Virus record (IMG/VR): IMGVR_UViG_3300037042_002382
Span: 1 to 31,719 of that record
DNA length: 31,719 bases
From: a virus
Reading direction: 5' to 3' (one strand)
Numbering within the stretch: the first letter of the stretch is position 1; each line of letters begins with the position of its first letter. Shown here one piece after another: positions 1 through 6,995 of the stretch. The notes beneath the pieces were generated by a model. It made no database searches. It had not been told where the DNA came from and was given only the letters and a program-made list of their open reading frames with translations. The translations under genes and the position numbers were made by a program.

Positions 1-457
1 CAGCGGCAGAGAACACGGCGAACGGCGTGGTCATGCCAGTGGAGAGCGTCGTGTTGAGGGTGACTGCTCCAGACACCTTCATCGTGACCTCGAAACTGAC
101 TGCGTCGCCTTTAGCGGTGAAGGTTCCCACCTTGAACGTCAGGACGACGGCCGAGAAGTCGAAGCTCGCGCCCCAGGCTGGGGGGAAGACGATCGAATAG
201 GTGTGCACCAGGCCGTCCGCTTGATCGGCCAAGAGTCCGACCTGACCAGCGTCACTGAGGATCAAGTTGCCGGCGATCTTGATGTCGTCAGAGCTCCTCA
301 TGCCTCCGATGAACTCTGCCATGCGTCCGGCGCTCGCATGGTTCGTGACGTCGATGGTTTCGCTATTGAACGTAGGCGGAGAGACACTATTGACCTCTCC
401 AATGTCCACGCCCGAGCGGACAAACCGTACTCCAAAACTCGTAAGTGCTTGGGACAT
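1..457 (-). CDS. Tail tube (major tail) protein, 3' part outside window
   Basis: This is the N-terminal part (about 152 residues) of a beta-rich protein that I read as the tail tube subunit, whose stacked rings form the lumen through which DNA passes. The start is ATG at 457, preceded by AAGGAG on the minus strand; the frame stays open to the left edge. The visible sequence alternates short beta stretches with Gly/Ser/Thr turns and has no cysteine or membrane segment. The assignment rests mainly on position: it follows portal, coat, three connector genes and a tail-terminator-like gene, exactly where siphoviruses place the major tail protein. Its length and a possible C-terminal Ig-like domain cannot be seen. 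Confidence 0.65.
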   Translation of the reverse strand, partial: MSQALTSFGVRFVRSGVDIGEVNSVSPPTFNSETIDVTNHASAGRMAEFIGGMRSSDDIKIAGNLILSDAGQVGLLADQADGLVHTYSIVFPPAWGASFDFSAVVLTFKVGTFTAKGDAVSFEVTMKVSGAVTLNTTLSTGMTTPFAVFSAA

Positions 458-467
458 GATCAGCTCC

Positions 468-854
468 TTATATCCGAGTCATGATGACCCGAAAGTTTAC
501 GACGTACTCGGTTCGACCATTGTCGTCGAGTCCTCCCATTGGCGCTGGGCTCTGCCGGGCCTCGAGGGCCAGGTAGCGAGCGTAGGTGGTGGTGAACTCG
601 GTCTTGCCGTGGAGGATGGTGACCACGGCGTCGAGCATGGTGAGGGCTTCCAATGGATTGCTGCTGCGCGATCGGACCTGCAGTCCTGGGTACTCGTAGT
701 TCGCACCACGAATGAGGGCCGGGGGTTCGCCGCCATACTGAAAGAGGGAGAGGCACTTGTCCGGTGTTGCGGGCAGGTGTCCCTTGAAGATCGTGGTCCC
801 GACCGTGCCATGTCCTGCAGTCGCCAGAACTACGGCGATGTCGTCGATCATCAT
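468..854 (-). CDS. Minor capsid / tail terminator-like protein (Minor_capsid_3 type)
   Basis: The protein has 128 residues and is the last head-tail joining gene before the tail tube gene. The frame is open further upstream, but I place the start at the ATG at 854, because it overlaps the stop of the preceding gene as ATGA, the usual coupling in this operon. It begins MMIDDIAVVLATAG and contains a long central segment on residues tested for being unstructured, then an alpha/beta end ending in RVIMTRI. Length, fold pattern and order resemble the bacteriophage minor capsid 3 / tail completion family, which caps the tail tube and links it to the neck. The family call is by eye; the structural role is well supported by synteny. 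Confidence 0.6.
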   Translation of the reverse strand: MMIDDIAVVLATAGHGTVGTTIFKGHLPATPDKCLSLFQYGGEPPALIRGANYEYPGLQVRSRSSNPLEALTMLDAVVTILHGKTEFTTTYARYLALEARQSPAPMGGLDDNGRTEYVVNFRVIMTRI

Positions 855-1249
855 GTGATGACTCCCTTGATGCGTGCGGCGATCCTGTCCAGGAAGCCAG
901 GCTGCGCTGCGTTGATGGGGTCCTCGAGGTACTTGGCCTTCCCGTGTTTCGGGTGCCGCCACTCGAGCTCCTCATGCTGCCGGTGCGCGTACTTGACGGC
1001 CGTGTCACCAAAGCCGATCTGCACGAGCACGCTGCTGAAATCGTACTGCGCGGGAAGGACTTTGCCGGATTCGCGTAAACCGCCGGCGTCGACGGGTGCC
1101 TGGTCCCGCGCTCCATTCGGCTTTTCCATGATGTCGGTTGCTTCGAAGTACAATGCCAGGCCGACGGCTTCCTGGACCTTCGCCTGGTAGGCGTTGAGAC
1201 CAGCGAGGAACTCTTTCGCGTCCATCGTGAAGCCGTAGTCTGTGCTCAT
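851..1249 (-). CDS. Head-tail joining protein (Minor_capsid_2 / HK97 gp10-like)
   Basis: This 132-residue protein probably sits in the neck between the head connector and the tail. It shows the typical KYLEDPINA motif near residues 105-113, followed by a short helical C-terminus, which is what the Minor_capsid_2 and HK97 gp10-like families show ('..P.KYLE.P...'). Start and stop overlap both neighbours as ATGA, so the four connector genes 1871-468 form a translationally coupled set. No catalytic motif is present. An alternative name would be simply neck protein; the family-level call is inferred from motif and order. Confidence 0.65.
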   Translation of the reverse strand: MSTDYGFTMDAKEFLAGLNAYQAKVQEAVGLALYFEATDIMEKPNGARDQAPVDAGGLRESGKVLPAQYDFSSVLVQIGFGDTAVKYAHRQHEELEWRHPKHGKAKYLEDPINAAQPGFLDRIAARIKGVIT

Positions 1250-1560
1250 GTGTAGATGACCTTGTGATCGGTGTTGCCGTTTTGGTCCGGATAGGTCGAG
1301 ACCGCCAGGATCAGCGGCGCGGTGCCATCCGGCAGGGCGATCTTGCTGCTGGTCGTCACAACCGTCGGGCCGTCGACATAGACCTGTGCGGTGCTGACGA
1401 CGCTATCGCCTTGCGGACCGATGACGAGCCGTTGTTTATGAAAGATGATTGCCTTCACGATGACGCCGGTGCCGTATGTCTCCATGCCGTTCCCGTCCAG
1501 CCCTGTTGCGGGCGTGATGGTCACGGACTGGTTCAGAAGGAGAAGCAGCGCCTTGTCCAT
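1246..1560 (-). CDS. Head-tail adaptor (Minor_capsid_1-like)
   Basis: This 104-residue protein is a likely head-closure or adaptor subunit that binds under the portal connector. It is rich in beta strands and Val/Ile/Thr (for example VVTTSSKIALPDGTAP near residues 66-81) with no cysteine. Its length of about 105 residues and its place between the first connector gene and the gp10-like gene match the Minor_capsid_1 / head-tail adaptor group of Gram-positive siphoviruses. The start ATG at 1560 shares one base with the TAA of the preceding gene (TAATG) and has AGAGGAA just upstream. Function is inferred from order plus general appearance. Confidence 0.6.
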   Translation of the reverse strand: MDKALLLLLNQSVTITPATGLDGNGMETYGTGVIVKAIIFHKQRLVIGPQGDSVVSTAQVYVDGPTVVTTSSKIALPDGTAPLILAVSTYPDQNGNTDHKVIYT

Positions 1561-1871
1561 TATTCCTCTTGTTCGCCAAGCTCAAAGACCGGTCGCGTCA
1601 GGGGAATGTTCCCGCCTGGACTGATACCGGCGATGCTGCGGTCGATGCTTTCATAGGCGAGGCTGATGTTGCCGATGCTCTTGCTGGTTGGAACGAGGCC
1701 TCGCGCATACTGCAGGCAGGCGATGGCGGCGCTTGTCGTATTGTAGGTGGTCACGCCGGCCAGCGTCGTGGTGTAGTCTGCCAGTTGTGCGGTGATCTCT
1801 GCATCTGTGAGATACTGTCCAATGAGCGCCGACTGGCGCTTGACGGTTCCGAGGGCTTCAGCCGAGGTCAT
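1560..1871 (-). CDS. Head-tail connector (gp6-like) protein, putative
   Basis: This 103-residue protein begins MTSAEALGTVKRQ and is mostly helical by composition, with the Tyr/Leu/Ala-rich segments seen in small head-completion proteins that bind the portal's underside. It is the first of the four-gene connector block. The start ATG at 1871 overlaps the stop of the preceding zinc-finger gene as ATGA. The end is acidic (ELGEQEE). I do not recognise a specific family; the role is suggested by length, helical nature and position after the coat gene and before the adaptor. Confidence 0.5.
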   Translation of the reverse strand: MTSAEALGTVKRQSALIGQYLTDAEITAQLADYTTTLAGVTTYNTTSAAIACLQYARGLVPTSKSIGNISLAYESIDRSIAGISPGGNIPLTRPVFELGEQEE

Positions 1872-2095
1872 TGATGCCTCGCGGAGGGCGTTGGTTTCCG
1901 TGGCTTTGCTACGGGCTCAACGTCGAGAGTTCCTGGGGCAGCCGTGCGTTTGTTCGTCTCGGGGGCCTTCGTGTCAACAGGCGTGGCAATCTGAGGGGCG
2001 TTGACTGGGTTGCTGGGGCAGAGAGGTTTGTGTCCCACAAGGGCCATCGTCGTCGCGCACTCCACGCCGCAATATGGACAGAAGAAGTCGTTCAT
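1868..2095 (-). CDS. Small zinc-finger protein in capsid region
   Basis: This 75-residue protein starts at the ATG at 2095, which has GAGAGGAG seven bases upstream; the longer open frame is rejected because it lacks such a site and runs into the neighbour. Residues 6-26 form a compact zinc-finger pattern, C6-x2-C9-x3-C13-x8-H22-x3-C26. The remaining 49 residues are Pro/Lys/Thr-rich and look disordered. The same finger with identical spacing opens the preceding gene (2109-2750), and the two are also similar at the DNA level, so this is a duplicated module. A structural or coat-binding role is a guess from position; a DNA- or protein-binding accessory protein is equally possible. Confidence 0.6.
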   Translation of the reverse strand: MNDFFCPYCGVECATTMALVGHKPLCPSNPVNAPQIATPVDTKAPETNKRTAAPGTLDVEPVAKPRKPTPSARHQ

Positions 2096-2108
2096 GGTAT
2101 CTCCTCTC

Positions 2109-2750
2109 TTACGGGCGTACCAGATAGAGAATGTCGAGGGCTTTGGTCCCGTCCAGTGCTCCATTGACGGCGAATGTGTTGAGGGAAAGAACGGTCGCAC
2201 TGACCGCTGCGGTCCCGGTGTCGTCGGCAAGGTTGAGGTTGTTCTGGAGGACGTCGAGGACCGATGTCAGTTTATGAGCAAGTCCGACGACCGAACCGTA
2301 GGCGAAGGCCACGGTATGGGTGCCGGCGGGAAAGACGACGGTCTTGATGAGAGCGAATGCTTTCGCGCCCACGATCGGGGTAGTCCCGCTCAGGGTGAAG
2401 TCCTCTGAGATGGTGCCGCCGCCGACGTCGAGGCCGGTGACAGTGATGACTTCGTTCGATCCGTCGTTGCCGGTGAGGACGAGATTGCGCGGGACGTCGG
2501 GATGTGTGAATCCAGCGACGAGCGTGGCGAGGACGACGGGCGTTGTCAGGGTCACGGTGCTGTGCATGGTCCGGCTGGACCCGAGAACGGGGTGCTGATG
2601 ATACTTCCAGAGGAGACCGGCCGTGACAAGTCCGGCGTCGACGGTTCCCGCGACGACAGGGTTCAGCGTGCAGAGCGCTTCGTGCGCTATGCGTGCCTGG
2701 ATCGTCGCGCATTCGACGCCGCAATAGGAACACGTGCAACTCATGTTCAT
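2109..2750 (-). CDS. Zinc-finger plus beta-domain capsid accessory protein, putative
   Basis: This 213-residue protein directly follows the coat gene. GGAGG lies upstream of the ATG at 2750. Residues 7-27 hold a zinc finger, C7-x2-C10-x3-C14-x8-H23-x3-C27, nearly identical to that of the next gene. From about residue 60 the sequence changes to a Thr/Val/Gly-rich beta domain (for example VITVTGLDVGGGTISEDFTL) resembling sandwich domains of virion decoration or fibre proteins. I infer a virion accessory protein that attaches through the finger and exposes the beta domain. There is no catalytic motif. The family is unrecognised. Confidence 0.5.
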   Translation of the reverse strand: MNMSCTCSYCGVECATIQARIAHEALCTLNPVVAGTVDAGLVTAGLLWKYHQHPVLGSSRTMHSTVTLTTPVVLATLVAGFTHPDVPRNLVLTGNDGSNEVITVTGLDVGGGTISEDFTLSGTTPIVGAKAFALIKTVVFPAGTHTVAFAYGSVVGLAHKLTSVLDVLQNNLNLADDTGTAAVSATVLSLNTFAVNGALDGTKALDILYLVRP

Positions 2751-2770
2751 AGGTTGCCTCCAATTGCTAG

Positions 2771-2792
2771 GGAGGGGCCGCGAGGCCCCTCC
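2771..2792 (-). terminator. Perfect 9-bp hairpin after coat gene, no U-tract
   Basis: GGAGGGGCC and GGCCCCTCC pair perfectly around a 4-base loop (TCGC on the minus strand). The hairpin fills the short gap between the stop of the coat gene and the ribosome site of the next gene. It lacks a following T-run, so it may act as an mRNA-stabilising or attenuating hairpin that raises coat level relative to downstream genes rather than as a full terminator. Confidence 0.45.
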
Positions 2793-2800
2793 TCTGTCGT

Positions 2801-3925
2801 CTACTGGCCGATCAGGCGTTCGCCGAGCTCAACGTTGAGCACGCGGCCGCCGTACAGCACGTCCAGGGCAATGACGTCGCTCCACGCCGTCTGGTCGAAG
2901 GCGTAAACGACGCGAATGCTCAGGCCGTTTTCGGAAATGACTTCGGAGGGCACGCTGACTGGCTTTGCCAGAGGGCACGTCACGAGAGTGAGGCAATCTC
3001 TGTGGAAGCCGGCGCTTTCAGTCTTGCCGGTGCTCGCGATGGTTCCCACAGTGATGTTCTGAGGAGTGACGACGGCGACCTGGTTCGGCGGGCTGAACTT
3101 GAGCGTGCAACCGACCGCAGCCACCTGCGTCGCGTCCTCTGTCAGGGCATAGATTTGTGAATCGCCGGCCTTTGTGAAGGTCGTGCCAGCGGGAAGGAGG
3201 CCCGAGGTTGCGGCTGAGGCGGTGCTGGCCATTGATTCAGCACCCAGGGCGACGGCAGCAGGGGTCGCTGCGGTTGCGAAGTCGCCGACTTTGGTTCCCT
3301 CGGTCAGCACGTTCTGATCTTCCCAGGCGTCGAAGCCCAGGATGCGGCCGATCTGCGCGTCAGCAATTGCGGTGCTGTTGCCGCGCTGCGAGGCGTCGAG
3401 GATGGCGGCCAGGACTTTGTACTTGGCTGCGCTCGTTGGATCGAGTACGAGGCGCCGATTCTGGAGCGGCACCTTGCGATTGGTCATGTCTGCCGCGAGT
3501 CCGGCGATGTCACCGATGACGACGGTCGTGGCCGTCTGGAGTTTCTTGTAGGGAAGGTGCTGCAGGAGCCCGCACAGGAACGCGTCGACGTCCTGGACGA
3601 TGGCAGCTACGGCGGGCTGGATGGTGCGCTCGCTGTATTCTTTCAGACTCATGGCGGCCTCTTTCGCGGTCAGGCCGAACTTCACGCCACGCCACTTGGC
3701 CATGACGACGGGGATGCCGACTTCCTTGACGTCGCTTGCGGAAATGCCGCTCATATCGGCGGCGGTGAAGCTTGCCGGCTTGCGGATGGTGACGGTGTCA
3801 CCGACGGCGGCTGAGAATTCCGTGACCGCGTCGCGCCTGACCAGGTTTCCCATGACCAGGTTGTTGCTAAGCTGCAGGAGCGCCTCTCGGGCGATGATCT
3901 GCGGAGTGAGAATTGTGTTAGGCAT
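2801..3925 (-). CDS. Major capsid protein, P22 coat (gp5)-like
   Basis: This 374-residue protein is the main shell subunit. The N-terminus (MPNTILTPQIIAREALLQL, then NLVMGNLVRRD and VGDTVTIRKP) is the hallmark start of P22 gp5-type coat proteins, which form an HK97 fold with an inserted domain. Length is a little below P22 coat (about 430). AGGAGG precedes ATG 3925. The scaffold gene lies immediately upstream and zinc-finger accessory genes downstream. No prohead protease is seen as a separate gene, in line with P22-type assembly, where the scaffold leaves without cleavage. Among the safest calls in the window. Confidence 0.9.
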   Translation of the reverse strand: MPNTILTPQIIAREALLQLSNNLVMGNLVRRDAVTEFSAAVGDTVTIRKPASFTAADMSGISASDVKEVGIPVVMAKWRGVKFGLTAKEAAMSLKEYSERTIQPAVAAIVQDVDAFLCGLLQHLPYKKLQTATTVVIGDIAGLAADMTNRKVPLQNRRLVLDPTSAAKYKVLAAILDASQRGNSTAIADAQIGRILGFDAWEDQNVLTEGTKVGDFATAATPAAVALGAESMASTASAATSGLLPAGTTFTKAGDSQIYALTEDATQVAAVGCTLKFSPPNQVAVVTPQNITVGTIASTGKTESAGFHRDCLTLVTCPLAKPVSVPSEVISENGLSIRVVYAFDQTAWSDVIALDVLYGGRVLNVELGERLIGQ

Positions 3926-3939
3926 GAGTTAGACGCCTC

Positions 3940-4548
3940 CTAAGCGTCGGGGTGTTTTGCTCTCCACTCACGATACTGGGCTGGAGTCAGTTTCCCGATC
4001 TCCTCAGTCGTGAGGCTTCCACCTGTCCCGCCGGCGCCCATTGGGTAACCGGGGGTTGCTTGTTTGACGAGATAGGGCTTCGTTGTCAGCAGTTTCTGGA
4101 CGGCTTCCTGCACGCCCGTCGGGGTCCCGTCATCTGTCGTCGCGAGGGTGCTCTTGTCGAGAAGCGCCCACACTGCATCAGGGTCGACGGCGTTTCCGGC
4201 CATAGCGGCCACCAGGGTTGCCTGTCGAAGGGCGCTGCTTTTCAGGGCCTCCTTTGCTGCTGCCAGTTCTCTGTCCTTTGTTTCGGCAAGAGCCTGCCAC
4301 TGGCCTTGCTTCTTTTGTTCAGCCTCGGTTGCCAGACGAGCTTTCTCAGTGGCAGCGTCTTTCTCTTTCTTAAGGGCGTCGCGCTCCTGGATGACTGCCT
4401 GGAGGCGTTCGTATGGGACCGTCGCTTCATGTTTCGGTTCAGCGGCGGCTGCTGCATCGGCAGCGGCCTTGTCCGCCAAGACCTTGTCATCGATGGCTTT
4501 ATCGGCAGCGGCCTTGTCCGCGATCGCTTTCAGTTCTTCAGGTGTCAT
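3940..4548 (-). CDS. Capsid scaffolding protein
   Basis: This 202-residue, strongly charged protein is predicted to be almost wholly helical. Residues 1-36 are Ala/Asp/Lys repeats, residues 45-105 form a coiled coil (ERDALKKEKDAATEKAR), and the C-terminus is a small charged tail (LTPAQYREWRAKHPDA). A coiled-coil protein of this length directly before the coat gene is the standard place and shape for a scaffold, which guides shell assembly inside the procapsid. The basic C-terminal helix would be the coat-binding part by analogy with P22. AAAGGAG precedes ATG 4548. The exact family cannot be told by eye. Confidence 0.75.
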   Translation of the reverse strand: MTPEELKAIADKAAADKAIDDKVLADKAAADAAAAAEPKHEATVPYERLQAVIQERDALKKEKDAATEKARLATEAEQKKQGQWQALAETKDRELAAAKEALKSSALRQATLVAAMAGNAVDPDAVWALLDKSTLATTDDGTPTGVQEAVQKLLTTKPYLVKQATPGYPMGAGGTGGSLTTEEIGKLTPAQYREWRAKHPDA

Positions 4549-4559
4549 TGCTGTCTCCT

Positions 4560-4850
4560 TTAACGCCTTAACGCCGGCGAGGCGAAATGTTGTCCATCAT
4601 CACTGTTGCCGCCTTTGAGTGCTGGCAGCCGACCTTCGCCCAAGATGTCTCCGGAGCCCATCAGCCGAGACTCAGCGTCGAGTGCTCTGCGTCTCCAGGC
4701 ATTCACGTCGTCGAGCGCCTTCATGTATAGTGTAAGCGGAACTGTCAACGTTGAAAGGTCAACGAGTGTAAAACCTGCGGTCCTGCGCTGTTCGGACTGG
4801 GTGGCCAGGCGTGTCCTGTAAACGATTTGATGCGGTGTCAGGGCTTTCAT
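4560..4850 (-). CDS. Hypothetical protein
   Basis: This 96-residue protein of unknown function lies between the minor head protein and the scaffold. The ATG at 4850 overlaps the stop of the head protein gene as ATGA. The central part (residues 25-60) is amphipathic helical and the last 30 residues are Gly/Asp/Ser-rich and probably flexible. It has no cysteine pair, membrane segment or motif I recognise. Position suggests a virion or assembly role. Confidence 0.6.
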   Translation of the reverse strand: MKALTPHQIVYRTRLATQSEQRRTAGFTLVDLSTLTVPLTLYMKALDDVNAWRRRALDAESRLMGSGDILGEGRLPALKGGNSDDGQHFASPALRR

Positions 4851-6658
4851 ATGCCGAGAATCAAGTCAATCCAGCGGTGCATCGCGGTCCAGAGGTCCGG
4901 CACCCAATCGTACATGCGGTCGTCGATGACAGCGCGTTGTCCTGGGTTCCCGAGGAGGTAGCCAGTCGTGAATTCGTTCAGCGTTTCCTGCTCGACCATG
5001 CCGACGTTGCCGGTTTTCGGCCAGTGCATATAGTCGGTTCGCTTGAAGTATGTCACGGCGTGACTGGCGCCCGAGGCGGGAAGGCGCCCGCCGGTCAGGT
5101 CGAAGAATCCCGCGCCGAACTGCCGGCCGACAGCAGCGTTCGAATCGAGCATGCCCTTCAACTGCTGTGCTGCTTTCTGCAGGTCCAGGACATTCTGCGG
5201 AAGCGGGGCCTTGCTACCATAGTTGAGGAGCTGTTTTGCCCATTGCAGGGGACCGGTGACGCCTCCAGTCTTTTCTGTCATAGTCCGGAAGGCATAGTCC
5301 TTGAGCTGTCCCATTGCCGCCTGGATTGCCTCGCGTGCCTGGTTCAACTGCGTGCCGTTGAGCCAAGTATTGCGCATGGTGCTCATGTCGTCGAGGACGT
5401 TGGCGAGGTAGTGGCCATATTCGTGGATCGACACGTCCAGCATGCCGGTCACGTTGGGGAACTTCGTCGGGTCAATGATAATCTCACCGCCATGCCCTTG
5501 CAAGTAATACCCGCCGCCACTGCCGCCGCTTCCTTTGGTCAGGGTCCACTTCGGACTTCCAAACTGCCCGACCATATGGTCCAGGCGAGTATGCATCTCG
5601 AGACGGAAGTTATCGGTTTTGATAGGAATCCAACCTTGCTTATTGAGGGCCTTCGCCATCTTGTCAAGTTCCTTATCGAACGCGCGAAGGTTGTCCTCGA
5701 TGTGCGCGTCCTGGAATGCCTGCTCGAGCTGGTCATGCGTCACGGGTTTCTGGACAGGGGCGGGTGCCGGTTTCGGCGCAAGCAGACTGGCGAGGTTGAT
5801 GCCGCCTCGGGTCCCGAGGGGATTCTCACCGTACTTCTTGTCGAGGAAGGCTTTCATATGTGCTTGTGTTGGCTCCACAGGACGGGTGTTGCACTGGCAC
5901 CAGGGATGATAGGGCGGCATGTCCGGCCACTCCAGGGGAACGACCCGTTCGTCGAGGGGCTGCGGTCCGATCGCCTGGCCACATTTTTCGCAGGTGATGT
6001 CGGCTGTCGAGCTTCGGGAGAGTCGGACTTCTTTCACCACGCCAATGGTTTTCCAGACTTCCTGCTGCGCGACGATGCGATTCCTGCGAAGTTCCGTAGC
6101 CCACAGCCGGCGCATGTTGTACTCCATGCTCGCGGCTCCTTTTTCGGTCAGGAGCCCGGCGAGATCCGCTTTGACCTTGTTGAAGGGAATGCCTTGCCTG
6201 CTGGCCGCCTCGATGAGACTGAGAGCCTGGCGCTGGGCTTCGTCGCTGATGCGCCACAGACTCTCGCTGAGGCTGTGCCACTGGGCTCTGCTGGCCTCGA
6301 TAGTTTTCCACATCTCTGCGTCCCAGGTCGTGTTGAAGAGCGCCGTCAGAGAGAAGGCCCCAGGGAGGAGGGTGCGCTGATGTCCCAGCTTGTCGATGAG
6401 CGGTTGCAGCTCTGCGATGTTCTGTTGCTTCAGGCGTTCGATGATGGCCTGGATGTCCTTATTGAGTTTGTTGCGCGTCTGCAGGACCCACGTATACCGG
6501 AGCTCCTCTGCTGCATTGCGGGCGACCTTGTAGTTGAAGGCCGCGCCACTCTTGCCGACGAGCAGGCCGGTCAGGTCGTTGAGGTATCCTTTCGTGGCCG
6601 CGTCGGCGCTGATGAAGGCGCCGGAGGCGATGTCGTTGAGTGGTCCGGTGTGTGGCAT
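4847..6658 (-). CDS. MuF/SPP1 gp7-like minor head protein fused to HExxH metallopeptidase domain
   Basis: This is a two-part protein of 603 residues. Residues 1-265 match the phage head morphogenesis (Mu F, SPP1 gp7) type: helical, ending in a metal-binding patch with C223-x2-C226 and HPWCQC at 251-256. A Pro/Ala-rich linker at about 293-306 follows. The second part carries HEYGH at 412-416, a zincin active-site motif (two His ligands plus catalytic Glu), and a later Glu in NEFTTGYL around 561-568 that could be the third ligand, as in gluzincins. MuF proteins are known to carry C-terminal effector domains and some are packaged and ejected with DNA. The substrate is unknown: maturation protease or injected effector are both possible. 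Confidence 0.8.
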   Translation of the reverse strand: MPHTGPLNDIASGAFISADAATKGYLNDLTGLLVGKSGAAFNYKVARNAAEELRYTWVLQTRNKLNKDIQAIIERLKQQNIAELQPLIDKLGHQRTLLPGAFSLTALFNTTWDAEMWKTIEASRAQWHSLSESLWRISDEAQRQALSLIEAASRQGIPFNKVKADLAGLLTEKGAASMEYNMRRLWATELRRNRIVAQQEVWKTIGVVKEVRLSRSSTADITCEKCGQAIGPQPLDERVVPLEWPDMPPYHPWCQCNTRPVEPTQAHMKAFLDKKYGENPLGTRGGINLASLLAPKPAPAPVQKPVTHDQLEQAFQDAHIEDNLRAFDKELDKMAKALNKQGWIPIKTDNFRLEMHTRLDHMVGQFGSPKWTLTKGSGGSGGGYYLQGHGGEIIIDPTKFPNVTGMLDVSIHEYGHYLANVLDDMSTMRNTWLNGTQLNQAREAIQAAMGQLKDYAFRTMTEKTGGVTGPLQWAKQLLNYGSKAPLPQNVLDLQKAAQQLKGMLDSNAAVGRQFGAGFFDLTGGRLPASGASHAVTYFKRTDYMHWPKTGNVGMVEQETLNEFTTGYLLGNPGQRAVIDDRMYDWVPDLWTAMHRWIDLILGI

Positions 6659-6659
6659 G

Positions 6660-6995
6660 CTAGATGCGCTGCGGCTCGACGATCCAGATGACCCACTTGG
6701 GCCAGGTATGCCTCAGCGTCCCGTCGGTTGCGGTAAGTTCCAGGTCGTAGAAGCCAGCATTCAGGAGCTCGGACCCGTAGATGACGACCGTGGCGAAGCC
6801 GTTCCCGTTCTGGACGACGAGGGTTGTTTTCAGTGGGTCCGGCGCCTCTGTGATGGCCTTGACCACGTCGAGTTGCCCAAGTGTCGCGGTCGCTGTCCAG
6901 GGCCCTCCGCTGGTTAGGTCGAAGGGGACGAGGTCTTTCGTGATCGGGCACGTCATGGCGAACGTGTCGCCGCGATGGTACAAATACTCAGCCAT
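6660..6995 (-). CDS. Small beta-sandwich structural protein, putative
   Basis: This 111-residue protein has an RGDT motif at residues 8-11 and alternating beta strands, ending in a TLRHTWPKWVIWIVEP stretch. The shape recalls the N-terminal Ig-like domain of BppU-type baseplate proteins (RGDTF near the start, DLT in the middle, Trp-Pro near the end). GGAGG precedes ATG 6995, and the gene overlaps the end of the repeat-protein gene by 8 bases. I infer a virion surface component or a partner of the repeat protein. The family link is by general pattern only. Confidence 0.5.
   Translation of the reverse strand: MAEYLYHRGDTFAMTCPITKDLVPFDLTSGGPWTATATLGQLDVVKAITEAPDPLKTTLVVQNGNGFATVVIYGSELLNAGFYDLELTATDGTLRHTWPKWVIWIVEPQRI

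Noticed and set aside
2041-2730. Template and variable repeat pair of a diversity-generating retroelement
   Set aside because: The similar zinc-finger coding segments show no adenine-specific pattern and no reverse transcriptase gene is present.
4724-4748. Possible promoter inside the 96-residue gene (TTGACA and TATACA)
   Set aside because: The two boxes are only 13 bp apart, too close for a sigma70 promoter.
4811-6691. 626-codon open frame on the plus strand
   Set aside because: It lies opposite the MuF-metallopeptidase gene, has no ribosome site or recognisable domain, and arises from codon bias in GC-rich DNA.
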